From: Mycobacterium sp. BK086
GTDB taxonomy: Bacteria; Actinomycetota; Actinomycetes; Mycobacteriales; Mycobacteriaceae
Assembly (NCBI GenBank): GCA_004362315.1
Contig: SNWL01000003.1
Span: forward strand, 1,116,001 to 1,180,000
Direction: 5' to 3'
DNA: 64,000 nucleotides
Position 1 is the first letter of the stretch. Each line of letters starts with the position of its first letter. The notes under the pieces were generated by a model, which was given only the letters and a program-made list of their open reading frames with translations, made no database searches and was not told the origin of the DNA. The translations under genes were made by a program, and so were the position numbers. Positions 43,295-51,358 of the stretch are shown here, piece after piece.

Positions 43295-43699
43295 CTAGAC
43301 GATCAGGTCGGTGCGGCCGTCACCCTGGAGCCGAGCGATATAGGTCGGGTAGAGCTTCTTGCCCAGCGGTGCGAGCTTGAGCAGGCTCGCGACATTGCCT
43401 TCGACGGTGATCTTCTTCTTGGCCATGGCCAGCGGCAGGTTCACCTTGCCCTGCCAATAGGCGTTGCCGGTGTCAGCGGTCATGAACATGGTGGCCATCG
43501 GCGCGGTACCGCCTGCCACTCCCTCACGGGTCGTCTTGTTGGCCATGTCGATGACGACGACGGCCTTGGGGTCGGTGAAGTCGAACGCCACCACCAGCCC
43601 GGTCGCCTCGAGCTTCGGGCCGATCTCAGGGTCGTCGAATGCGGCCTCGAAGATGCCGCCGATGTACTTCGCCACCTCGGCAGAGTCGGTGAACCCCAT
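43295..43699 (-). CDS. SCP2 sterol-binding domain protein
   Basis: This 134-residue protein is a stand-alone SCP2-like domain: LVVAFDFTDPKAVVVIDMAN, MFMTADTGNAYWQGKVNLPLAMAKKKITVEG (in parts) and a C-terminal LAPLGKKLYPTYIARL. Such domains have a hydrophobic tunnel that binds sterols, fatty acyl-CoAs or other lipids. It is the first gene of the eight-gene reverse operon ending at 35768, and probably carries the lipid substrate between enzymes (inference). AAGGAGAAC precedes the ATG. Confidence 0.88.
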   Translation of the reverse strand: MGFTDSAEVAKYIGGIFEAAFDDPEIGPKLEATGLVVAFDFTDPKAVVVIDMANKTTREGVAGGTAPMATMFMTADTGNAYWQGKVNLPLAMAKKKITVEGNVASLLKLAPLGKKLYPTYIARLQGDGRTDLIV

Positions 43700-43884
43700 C
43701 GTTCTCCTTAATTTATTTTCGATTCAAAACTGTACCTGAAAGAGTACAACATCGACAGGATTGGATATGTGCATCGTCACATCCCGGTGCTGCCTCGTCA
43801 ACTTCCGTCGGCCAGCGCAACCCAAGATTATGAACGACACTTCATGATTGAAATCTGATTCATTGCAGCGGTAGGGTCAGCCCA
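43700..43884. promoter_or_regulatory. Divergent promoter region with inverted repeat
   Basis: This 185-base gap separates the SCP2 operon from divergent membrane protein B. It is markedly AT-rich at the SCP2 end. An inverted repeat TGTAC (43731-43735) / GTACA (43744-43748), spacer 8, lies 32 bases upstream of SCP2 and may be an operator. The regulator is unidentified. Confidence 0.4.
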
Positions 43885-44634
43885 ATGAGCACCGCCACTA
43901 CCCCGCTGGACCTCCGCAGTGACATCGACAAGTCGCGCCGGATCCAAGTCTTCTGCACCTGGTGCGGGCCGGTCTTCGTACTGTGCCTGTTCGGCGGCTG
44001 GGGCCTGCTCGGCGGATTCATCCCGTTGATTCCGGCCACCGACTCGGCCGCCGAAGTAGCGGCCGTCTACAGCACGAACCCGACGCTGCATCGGATCGGA
44101 TTGATCATCGCGATGGCGGGCGCCTTTCTGACCCTGCCGTTCGCCCTGGCGATCAGCATGCAGATGCGCCGCACCGAGTTGAGGACCCCGGTTCTGTCCA
44201 TCCTGCAGTTCGCCTCAGGACTGATCGTCACGGTGGTGCTGATCATCCCGATCCTGTTGTTCGCCGGTAACGCCTTTCGCCCGGAGCGCGCAGCCGAACT
44301 GACCCAGCTCGTCAATGACCTGTCCTACGAGATGTTGATCCTTCCGTGGCCGCCGCTCATCGGCCAGCTGGGCGCCCTCGCGATGGCGGTCTTCACCGAT
44401 CGGCGAGCCAATCCGGTGTTCCCGCGGTGGATCGGCTACTACAACGTCTGGGTCGCGGTTCTGCTATTGCCGGCAAGCATGATCCTGTTCTTCAAGTCCG
44501 GACCGTTTGCCTGGACAGGTGTCATCGGATTCTGGATTCCCGCAGCCGTTTTCGGCACCTGGTATCTGGTGATGACGGTGTTCCTGCTGCGTGCGATCAA
44601 GCAGGAGTCCGACGAAGGTCTGAAGGAGATCTGA
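43885..44634 (+). CDS. Six-helix membrane protein, paralog B
   Basis: This 249-residue member shows FCTWCGPVFVLCLFGGWGLL (helix 1), GFIPLIPATDS, then RIGLIIAMAGAFLTLPFALAI (helix 2) and QMRRTE, AFRPERAAE, VFPRWIGYYNVW and FFKSGPFAWTGVIGFW. It differs from its relatives in having Thr in place of the Asn of AWNG. It is transcribed divergently from the SCP2-P450 operon, whose far end carries paralog A. Its stop overlaps the ATG of the small DUF4267-like gene by one base. Confidence 0.8.
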   Translation: MSTATTPLDLRSDIDKSRRIQVFCTWCGPVFVLCLFGGWGLLGGFIPLIPATDSAAEVAAVYSTNPTLHRIGLIIAMAGAFLTLPFALAISMQMRRTELRTPVLSILQFASGLIVTVVLIIPILLFAGNAFRPERAAELTQLVNDLSYEMLILPWPPLIGQLGALAMAVFTDRRANPVFPRWIGYYNVWVAVLLLPASMILFFKSGPFAWTGVIGFWIPAAVFGTWYLVMTVFLLRAIKQESDEGLKEI

Positions 44635-44999
44635 TGTCCGCACTGAAGGCGCTGTCGGCGACGCGGGCGGCGATCGGCACGAGCGGGTGGGCGATGCCGA
44701 TCACGGCAGGGAAGCTGTTCGGCATCGACGCATCCAAGGATGTCAGTGCCGCGTTGTATCTGCGGCTGGGTGGAACCCGTGACTTCGCCCTGGCCGCAGG
44801 CCCGTTGATGACCGCGGGCCCTGCTCGCCGGAAGCTGCTGGCCGTCGCGGCCGCGTGCGATCTGGGCGACATCGCGGCCGTGACGATCGCCCAGCGTCGC
44901 GGGAAGATCTCTCCGCTCAGTGCGGGCCTGTTCACCGCGGCGTCGCTGGCGTGCCTGGGGCTGAGCGCCAAAGCGATCGCGGATACCCAGACCAAGTAA
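44634..44999 (+). CDS. DUF4267-like small membrane protein
   Basis: This 121-residue protein has about three hydrophobic helices and shares a pattern with the protein at 30252-30644 (P-x-A-x-KL-x-G, LR-x-GG-x-RD, L-x-AG, then D-x-x-D). The function is unknown. The TGATG overlap with membrane protein B, and AAGGAG 5 bases upstream of the ATG, suggest co-translation with B. Its end is followed by a large palindrome (45015-45077) that probably terminates transcription. Confidence 0.68.
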   Translation: MSALKALSATRAAIGTSGWAMPITAGKLFGIDASKDVSAALYLRLGGTRDFALAAGPLMTAGPARRKLLAVAAACDLGDIAAVTIAQRRGKISPLSAGLFTAASLACLGLSAKAIADTQTK

Positions 45000-45014
45000 T
45001 CCCACGCGCTCTTG

Positions 45015-45077
45015 CGCCGAGATTGACGCTAGCGCGGGCGCCTCTCGCACTTTCCCGCGCTAGCGTCAATCTCGGCG
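45015..45077. repeat. Perfect 24-bp inverted repeat, bidirectional terminator or extragenic palindrome
   Basis: Arms at 45015-45038 and 45054-45077 are exact reverse complements (core GATTGACGCTAGCGCGGG), with a 15-base loop. It lies between convergent genes. The stem is long for a simple terminator, so it may be a member of a mycobacterial repeated extragenic palindrome family as well as a terminator for both directions. No other copy was seen in this window. Confidence 0.7.
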
Positions 45078-45120
45078 AATCCGCACCCTCCCGCGGCGAC
45101 CCAAAAAACTAGCCCATCGC

Positions 45121-45726
45121 CTAGTCTGCGTGCCCGGCCTTGGCCTCGTCCTCACGCGTGAGGCCGGAGGCGGCGATCAACTCTTCGTGCAGTTCGAACC
45201 AGACGGTGTGATACGAGTCGATGATCGGGCGGGTGAACCATGCGGTGTCACCGGCTTGGACCTTACTCAAGGCTGACTCCAGCTTGTCCGCGTAAGCAGC
45301 CAGCCGCGGCACCACGTCGACGACTGCGGCGAGGACCGGTGTCACCCGCTGATGGACATCGGTGAGGCGGTCGAGGATCGCGGCGTCGTAGGCAGCGTCC
45401 TCGTGGGTATTGGGTTGACCGTCTTTGAGCTGCCAGTCCGCGACCAGAGCTTTGAACTCGTGGTTGACCGTGCGGAATTCGGCGTAGCTCTGCGCAAGAG
45501 CCGCGTGGTCTACGCTCGATCGCTCCTGGGCCAGCAGGGTATTGAGCCGCGCTCGCCCCTCCGGGCTGAGACGCAGCGAGGTACCCTCCAGGAGCAGCCC
45601 GCCGGCGGTCAGCTGAAGCACTGTCTGTGCCACGTCAGTCGCGTCCTCGCCCACCGTCGCCACTAGCTGCGGTTCGACGATGCGGCCTTTGAGCCGCACT
45701 GCCTGCAATACGGTCAACTCAGACAT
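45121..45726 (-). CDS. Winged-helix-like protein paired with truncated PPDK
   Basis: This 201-residue soluble protein begins MSELTVLQAVRLKGRIVEPQ. The first 75 residues look like a winged-helix (LVATVGEDATDVAQTVLQLTAGGLLLEG; LRLSPEGRARL), followed by an alpha-helical part with EFRTVNHEFKALVADWQ. The first eight bases overlap the 3' end of the PPDK gene. In M. tuberculosis a similar small protein stands next to ppdK, as I recall. It could be a regulatory subunit or an adaptor, since the helices after the wing do not look like a ligand-binding transcription factor. Its role is not established. Confidence 0.7.
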   Translation of the reverse strand: MSELTVLQAVRLKGRIVEPQLVATVGEDATDVAQTVLQLTAGGLLLEGTSLRLSPEGRARLNTLLAQERSSVDHAALAQSYAEFRTVNHEFKALVADWQLKDGQPNTHEDAAYDAAILDRLTDVHQRVTPVLAAVVDVVPRLAAYADKLESALSKVQAGDTAWFTRPIIDSYHTVWFELHEELIAASGLTREDEAKAGHAD

Positions 45727-47302
45727 TGACTGCCCTTTCTTCGCTGAGTCGGAGCGCAACGAGCATCGTGATCAACGGATGCGCTGAGACGACGTCGGTG
45801 TGCCCGGCGGCCAGCGCATCGGCTACCACCGTCGGGGATGAATCAGTCAGCACCGGGTAGGCACCGCTGGCGTAGGCACGCAGGGGGCTGACGCGCCGCG
45901 CGATCTCAGCGAGTCCGGTCAGATCCGGCGACTTGGTCTCCGACCAGGCGGCGCGTTCGAGTATCCCTTCGCGCACCTCCCCTTCGTCGCCGTCGACCGT
46001 AACCAGCTTGCCGGCCAGCGCCGCGACCACTCCGGCGCCGCAGCCCACCACGGCCGGGGTGCCGATCTCGCGGCTGACCACCGCGGCGTGCGAGGTGGCC
46101 CCGCCGATCTCGGTGACGATGGCTTGAGCGGCGATCATGCCCTGCACGTCATCGGGGCTCGTCGCGGTGCGAACCAGGATGACGTCCTCCCCCGCGTCGG
46201 CCGCATCCAGTGCCTCGTCGACGTCGGTGTACACCCGGCCCGATGCCACTCCCGGGCATGATGGCAGGCCCCGGGCCAGAAGTGGTGCTGCCAAGCGTGT
46301 TTCGGGCTGCAATGACGGCGCGAGCAGCGCGTCGATGTGCGCCGGTGTCACCCGGCGCAGCGCCTCCGCGTCGTCGATCAGTCCTTCAGCACGCAGTTGC
46401 AGGGCTAGGCGCACCGCGGCTTGGGCCGATCGTTTGGCCGATCGCGTCTGCAGCAACCACAGCTTGCCCTCTTCGACGGTGAATTCGATGTCTTGAACAT
46501 CGGCCGCCAGCCTCTCGAGCGTCCGTGCGGTGGCCATCAGTTGGTCGTAGACCGCCGGTTGCTCGACGCTCAGGGCGGCGATGGGTTCGACGCCGACGCT
46601 GCCGGAGACGACGTCCTCGCCTTGCCCGCCGGCCAGCCACTCCCCGAAGGGTGCGTTGGCCCCGGTAATCGGGTTACGCGAGAACAGAACCCCGGTGCCG
46701 GAATCATCCGCCAGGTTGCCGAACACCATGGCCTGCACGATGACCGCCGTTCCGGCGCTGTCGTCCAGGCCGTGGTGCGCCCGGTAGTGCACGGCCCGCG
46801 GACTGTTCCACGAAGCGAATACCGCTTCGATCGCTCCCCGAAGCTGCGTCCACGGGTCGTCGGGCACCTCGGCGCCTTCGACGCTGCCCAGCACGATGCG
46901 GCGGTACATGTCGGTGAACCGGATTCGGGTGTCACGGGCGAATGCGGCGCTCGCTCCGTCTGCGAGAGCATTCTCGACCGCATTGTCGATGCCGAGGTCC
47001 AGGACTGTGTCCATCATCCCTGGCATGGATTGCGCCGCACCGCTGCGCACGCTGACCAACAGCGGGCGCGGTCCCCGTCCGAACGTGCGCGATGTCTCGT
47101 CCTCGAGCCAGCCCATCTTCTCCCGGACATCGGACCAAATGTCATCAAGGCAGCCTGCCGCATCGGTGAGGAACCGGCCGCAGACTTCGGTGGTGATACA
47201 AAAGGCCGGTGGTACCGACAAGCCCTCGCGGCGCATCGCGTCGATGCCGTAGCCCTTGTTGCCCAGGATGTTTCGGGGAAGGTCTGCGCTGCCGTCCAGC
47301 AT
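45719..47302 (-). CDS. ppdK: Truncated pyruvate phosphate dikinase (ATP-grasp plus swivelling His domain)
   Basis: This 527-residue protein corresponds to the first two domains of PPDK: an ATP-grasp nucleotide domain (about 1-340; GNKGYGIDAM, VSVRSGAAQSMPGMMDTVLD, GVLFSRNPITG, LWLLQTRSAKRSA) and the swivelling phosphohistidine domain (about 345-450) with H405 in EIGGATSHAAVVSREIGTPAVVG. The C-terminal PEP/pyruvate TIM barrel of full-length PPDK (about 870 residues) is absent. M. tuberculosis PpdK is likewise truncated, so this is not a local frameshift. It could phosphorylate its own His from ATP and hand the phosphate to a partner. Start and upstream stop overlap (TAATG). Confidence 0.85.
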   Translation of the reverse strand: MLDGSADLPRNILGNKGYGIDAMRREGLSVPPAFCITTEVCGRFLTDAAGCLDDIWSDVREKMGWLEDETSRTFGRGPRPLLVSVRSGAAQSMPGMMDTVLDLGIDNAVENALADGASAAFARDTRIRFTDMYRRIVLGSVEGAEVPDDPWTQLRGAIEAVFASWNSPRAVHYRAHHGLDDSAGTAVIVQAMVFGNLADDSGTGVLFSRNPITGANAPFGEWLAGGQGEDVVSGSVGVEPIAALSVEQPAVYDQLMATARTLERLAADVQDIEFTVEEGKLWLLQTRSAKRSAQAAVRLALQLRAEGLIDDAEALRRVTPAHIDALLAPSLQPETRLAAPLLARGLPSCPGVASGRVYTDVDEALDAADAGEDVILVRTATSPDDVQGMIAAQAIVTEIGGATSHAAVVSREIGTPAVVGCGAGVVAALAGKLVTVDGDEGEVREGILERAAWSETKSPDLTGLAEIARRVSPLRAYASGAYPVLTDSSPTVVADALAAGHTDVVSAHPLITMLVALRLSEERAVNV

Positions 47303-48024
47303 TACGACGGTACTAATGCCGCACCTCCGATCAGTTCGGTGCCGCGTTCGCGGGCCGCCGCGGCGATCACAAGATAGGCGGTGACGCAGATCCAGATGAA
47401 GAAGATCGCGACCCCGATTCCCCAGACGATGATCCCGTTCCAGGCCAGCGGACCCTCCTTGAAGAACACCACCAGGCCGGCCGGGAAGACGCCCATCACA
47501 GCGAAGAAGTTGAGGTAGGCATACCAGCGTGGATAGACCGGATTCGGACTCTTGTCCTGCAGGACGATCACCCCGATGATGGCGTTCTGCACCAGCACTG
47601 TCGTCGTGGTGCCGATGAACGTCAGCCACGCCACGTCATTGAGGGCCTGGGTGATTGCGGGATCGCGGTCGGGCCGATAGAGGATGCCCTGCCAGAGCAT
47701 GAGCGGCAGGATGATCTCGAGCGTCGTGCACGCCGCCGCGGCCAGCTGGCCGTAGACCAAGGTGCGCGAGACCCCTTCGATGCGGCGCATCTGCTGCGAG
47801 ATCACCGCGTAAAACGGTGCGAGCAGGCCGGTTCCGACCATCGCGATGAACACACCCAACCGCTTGGCGACGGTGTCGTCTTGGAAGAACGCCGCGATCT
47901 GCGCCGCGCTCTCCGACGGCGCCGGTGGCCAGATGAAATGGGCCAGGGGCAGCAAGCCGATGAAGAACAGCAGCGTCATCAACGGCCCGCACCATGCGCA
48001 GACCACCTGATTGCGATAGTTCAC
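47302..48024 (-). CDS. Six-helix membrane protein, paralog C
   Basis: This 240-residue member has VVCAWCGPLMTLLFFIGLLP (helix 1), HFIWPPAPSESAAQIAAFFQD, QQMRRIEG, LYRPDRDPAITQALNDVAW, VYPRWYAYLNFF and FFKEGPLAWNGIIVWGIGV. It has Tyr in place of Phe in the PRW motif and a Gly where others have Trp-Ile-Pro in helix 6. It overlaps paralog D (4 bases) and PPDK, embedding it in the middle of the long LLM-PPDK operon. Confidence 0.8.
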   Translation of the reverse strand: MNYRNQVVCAWCGPLMTLLFFIGLLPLAHFIWPPAPSESAAQIAAFFQDDTVAKRLGVFIAMVGTGLLAPFYAVISQQMRRIEGVSRTLVYGQLAAAACTTLEIILPLMLWQGILYRPDRDPAITQALNDVAWLTFIGTTTTVLVQNAIIGVIVLQDKSPNPVYPRWYAYLNFFAVMGVFPAGLVVFFKEGPLAWNGIIVWGIGVAIFFIWICVTAYLVIAAAARERGTELIGGAALVPS

Positions 48025-48758
48025 AGCACTTGCTCCGTCACATTGGATTCAGCGGCAACAGTTTTCTGCTGCGCGTCTTCGGCGGCGATCGCACGCAGCA
48101 CCAGAAGCGACATGACCACCATCCAGACGGCGAATGCGGTCAAGGGCAGGTACCAGACCAGGATGCCGTTCCAGGCGAACGGACCGGTGTGGAAAAACAC
48201 CGTGATCGAGCCGGGCAGGAACAGCATCGCGATCCAGAAATTGAGGTAGGCCGCCCAACGCGGGAACACCGGGTTCGGGTTGCCGGCACTGTCGAGGAAG
48301 ATTGCGGTTCCGATGGACAGCGTCTGCAGGATCGGGGTCGAGGTGATCGCCACGAACAGCAGCCATGCGGTGTCGTTCATCGCCAGCAAGACCTGCGGGT
48401 CGCGTGGCCGGAATGTCATGGACTCCCAGATGATCAGGGAAATGATGAATTCCAGGACGAACAGGGCTCCGACCGCGAGGTTGGTGTAGGCAAGCGCGGC
48501 AACGCGGCGCTTCATGCGCATCATCTGCGCGGTGACGGCCGCACTCCAGGACGCCAGCAGCGCGGAGCCCATCAGCGAGATGATCATGCCCAGCCGGATG
48601 CGCACGGCGTCCTCGGTGAACAGCTGGGCAAGTTGTTCGCCGGTGAGGGTTGGAGGCGGCGGCGGAATGAAACCGGCAACCAACCAGAATCCGACGAAAA
48701 AGATGACGATGCAGGCGATCCCGCTCCACGCGCACAATCGCTGGGCCGTGGTGTTCAT
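48021..48758 (-). CDS. Six-helix membrane protein, paralog D
   Basis: This 245-residue member has CAWSGIACIVIFFVGFWLVA, GFIPPPPPTLTGEQLAQLF, MTAQMMRMK-type loop after helix 2, FRPRDPQVLLAMNDTAW, VFPRWAAYLNFW and FFHTGPFAWNGILVWYLPLT. GAGGAGG lies 6-8 bases upstream of the ATG. It follows the PEP-utilising protein by 24 bases and is translationally coupled to paralog C. The C/D pair may form a hetero-oligomer, since they are adjacent and divergent in sequence (inference). Confidence 0.8.
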   Translation of the reverse strand: MNTTAQRLCAWSGIACIVIFFVGFWLVAGFIPPPPPTLTGEQLAQLFTEDAVRIRLGMIISLMGSALLASWSAAVTAQMMRMKRRVAALAYTNLAVGALFVLEFIISLIIWESMTFRPRDPQVLLAMNDTAWLLFVAITSTPILQTLSIGTAIFLDSAGNPNPVFPRWAAYLNFWIAMLFLPGSITVFFHTGPFAWNGILVWYLPLTAFAVWMVVMSLLVLRAIAAEDAQQKTVAAESNVTEQVL

Positions 48759-48782
48759 CCGTTGAACCTCCTCGTCGAGGGG

Positions 48783-50393
48783 CTAGTTCTCGGCGCGCTT
48801 GAGCAGCTGCACGGTCCCGGCGGACCCGTCGACCCGCACCAGGTCGCCGTCGCGCAGCACCCGACTTCCGTTGCCGGTGTTGACCACGCACGGCAACCCG
48901 AGCTCACGCGCCACCACCGCGGCATGGCTGAGCACGCTGCCGATGTCGACGACGAGGGCCGACGACACGAACATGATGGACGCCCAACTCGGGTCGGTGG
49001 TCGGTGCGACCAGGACCTCGCCTGGTTCGACGTCAACCACCGCCGGATCGAGCACGACACGCACCCGCCCTTCGACAGTCCCACTGCCGGCACCGATCCC
49101 GGTCAGTAGCAGATCGTCGGCAGCGTCGGGCTCGCTGTCGGCAATCACCGTCGGCTCGGGCGTGCCCCGCCACCACGTCGGCAACTCGAGCCGCTGGTAC
49201 TCAGTGCGCCGTTCCCGGCGCAGCGCCACCAGATCCCGTGCGCCGAGCGGAGATCCGTCGACGATCTCGTCGACCGTCAGGTAGAACACATCCTCGGGCT
49301 CGTCCAGGACGCCGGTGGAGGCGAGGTGCTCACCGACCCGGCGGGCCGCCGCTCGCGCGACGTCGAGTGCCTGCAGGAACGACACTTTTCCGACCCCACG
49401 CAGCGGGATGGTGCGCGCGGCGTGATTCAGCAGCAGTTTGACCGCGGGACGTGCCGGTGCTGGAAGTTCCGCCAACAGCTCGGTCTGCATTCTCGGCAAC
49501 CGATCCCGCGCCATCCGTTCCCGCGCAACAGGACTCGCACTGTCGTCAGTGGCGGCGTAGCGCTCGATCACCGCCGCCAGCGGGGCCGGGTCCTCGCGCC
49601 ACACCCGCGAGGAGATCTCGCCCTCGAGCGGACCGTGATACCCGTGGCTGGCGACCACCTCATCGAGGGTGAGCTCGCCACGTGACGCCTTCCAGATGTC
49701 GTCGACCATCTTCAGTTCCGCGCCACCGGCACCGGAGAGCACGCCGACGTCGCCGACCCCGGTGCGGGCCACCAACGAAGTCAGTGCGTTGACCAACGGT
49801 GTGATCGCCGCGAACAGCGCGATGCCGTGCAATGTCATTGCGGTGGAGAAGCGGCGGCTGGCGTCCTCGAAAATCGCCACCGCACCGGCCAGGTCTGCGT
49901 GAGCCACCCGAGTGGTCTCCGCGCGCCACCAGGCATCGATCTGGGGTACCAGTCGGCGCACTCGGCCCGGCATGCCGAGCGCGGCGCGCGGCATCCGGTA
50001 GGCGATGACCGGATAGCGCCGCATCGTCGGGGCAAACGTCATCGTTGACGGTGCCTCACCCAGCATGCCGGTGATTGCGACTTCGCCTGTGGTGCCCGGC
50101 ATTCGGTCACCGACCGCGGCCAGCCACTCGGTGCGCATGGCGATCCGCCCGAAGAAGACGGTGATGATCCGGTCCGGGCCCGGTGGCGGTTGCTTGCGCT
50201 CGCCAGCGCCGAAAACTCCGAGGGCGTAGGACAGGTCGCGGCACATCTGGTCACCGATATCCGACCAGATCGACCAGCCCAGCGGAGTGGCGACGCCGGG
50301 GACCGCCTCGCCGACGTTGACGGTCGACCAATGCGTGTCGGGTCCGCCCGGCTGATGCAGGGGATCCCACGCGTCGACCGGGTAGTGCGTCAC
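48783..50393 (-). CDS. PEP-utilising/rifampicin-phosphotransferase-like protein without ATP-grasp domain
   Basis: This 536-residue protein opens STVNVGEAVPGVATPLGWSI, the start of the substrate-binding central domain of rifampicin phosphotransferase-like and phenylphosphate synthase-like proteins. It ends with a swivelling phosphohistidine domain containing H490 in VLSHAAVVARELGLPCVVN. The N-terminal ATP-grasp module of full-length rifampicin phosphotransferase (about 865 residues) is absent, so phosphate must come from another protein, plausibly the PPDK-like protein of the same operon. The start is GTG 50393 within a GTGA overlap with the CrtC-like gene. The substrate is unknown. Confidence 0.83.
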   Translation of the reverse strand: MTHYPVDAWDPLHQPGGPDTHWSTVNVGEAVPGVATPLGWSIWSDIGDQMCRDLSYALGVFGAGERKQPPPGPDRIITVFFGRIAMRTEWLAAVGDRMPGTTGEVAITGMLGEAPSTMTFAPTMRRYPVIAYRMPRAALGMPGRVRRLVPQIDAWWRAETTRVAHADLAGAVAIFEDASRRFSTAMTLHGIALFAAITPLVNALTSLVARTGVGDVGVLSGAGGAELKMVDDIWKASRGELTLDEVVASHGYHGPLEGEISSRVWREDPAPLAAVIERYAATDDSASPVARERMARDRLPRMQTELLAELPAPARPAVKLLLNHAARTIPLRGVGKVSFLQALDVARAAARRVGEHLASTGVLDEPEDVFYLTVDEIVDGSPLGARDLVALRRERRTEYQRLELPTWWRGTPEPTVIADSEPDAADDLLLTGIGAGSGTVEGRVRVVLDPAVVDVEPGEVLVAPTTDPSWASIMFVSSALVVDIGSVLSHAAVVARELGLPCVVNTGNGSRVLRDGDLVRVDGSAGTVQLLKRAEN

Positions 50394-51358
50394 GCGAGCC
50401 GGATCGATCGTTCGGTGTGGCCGTAGCCGATTTCGCCGTCCCATTCGAATCGCGACAGGTTTTCGAAGTTCGCCGTCGCGGTGACCGCGGGGTCGTACCC
50501 GATGCAGATGTCGTTGGGACCGTCGAAGCCGTTCGGGAAGGGATGCAGGATCTCGCCGCGGATGCGGTGATCGCCGAGTTCGAGCACATAGGGGTCGGCG
50601 TGCTGAGCCCGCTCGGTCAGCACCGGAGAGTTGTGCATCTCCACCGCCGTCAACACGCCGTCCTCTTGGATGACCGCGCGAGTCAAGAGATTTCCGTCGA
50701 CAACCAATTGCAGCAGGATGAAGCCACGGCCGCTGGGGAAGTTTGCCCATGACCAGATGTGGCTGGAGAAGACGGTGAAATCGCGTGGGCCGCTGGTGTG
50801 GTCACGCAGTCCCTGTCCGTCGAACGGGATCTGCTCGCCCGCGACGGTGATGCTGCCGCGCACAGTGACCAGTTGCTCGTAGTGCAGTTTTCCCCACTGG
50901 TGCGCAGCCTCGACCTCGCCCCAGTCCCACACGGCTCCATGGCATTCCAGACTCAGATCAAATCCGAGCCGTTCGTGCCGCCTGTCGCCGGCCATACCGT
51001 TGTAGAGCCGGTCCACGGTGGTGCGGATCGACCCGCCATCACGGCTCATCCGCCAGGACCGAAACGGCTCGACGCACTGAAACGCCATCGTCGCTCCGCC
51101 CGGGCCGCGCGGTGTCTCGGAACGGCCGTAGCCCTTGCTGACCAGCCGTTCCCCGTCGGGCAGATACAGGAACGACAGCTCCCGCCATAGCGTCGGATCG
51201 AACGGCGCCCGGCCCAGATGCGTCCACAGACCGATCTGGGAACCGGGGTCGTAGGCGACGAAGCAGTAGTTCTCCGTCCACAGCGGAATATCGGGATAGG
51301 ACTGGATCGGGAATTCCGATTCAGGCGTCAGACCCGTAGGGGCAATGGCGCCGCTCAT
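50390..51358 (-). CDS. CrtC/AttH-like beta-barrel protein (DUF7064/7065 type)
   Basis: This 322-residue protein is rich in beta-strands and Trp/Tyr, with no signal peptide. Its fold-diagnostic stretch is GQGLRDHTSGPRDFTVF (about 185-201), followed by WSWANFPSGRGFILLQL. GLRD-x(3)-GPR is shared with the protein at 56324-57403. Related proteins are compared with hydroxyneurosporene synthase (CrtC), a hydratase of acyclic carotenoids, and with AttH lipocalin-like proteins. It may bind or hydrate a hydrophobic isoprenoid-like molecule (inference). It is coupled to the upstream P450 by an ATGA overlap. Confidence 0.68.
   Translation of the reverse strand: MSGAIAPTGLTPESEFPIQSYPDIPLWTENYCFVAYDPGSQIGLWTHLGRAPFDPTLWRELSFLYLPDGERLVSKGYGRSETPRGPGGATMAFQCVEPFRSWRMSRDGGSIRTTVDRLYNGMAGDRRHERLGFDLSLECHGAVWDWGEVEAAHQWGKLHYEQLVTVRGSITVAGEQIPFDGQGLRDHTSGPRDFTVFSSHIWSWANFPSGRGFILLQLVVDGNLLTRAVIQEDGVLTAVEMHNSPVLTERAQHADPYVLELGDHRIRGEILHPFPNGFDGPNDICIGYDPAVTATANFENLSRFEWDGEIGYGHTERSIRLA

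Noticed and set aside
45719-48783. PPDK-like and PEP-utilising genes as one broken full-length PEP synthase
   Set aside because: Both genes are intact, each with its own swivelling His domain, and two membrane-protein genes lie between them in frame-coupled order. Truncated PPDK also exists in M. tuberculosis.
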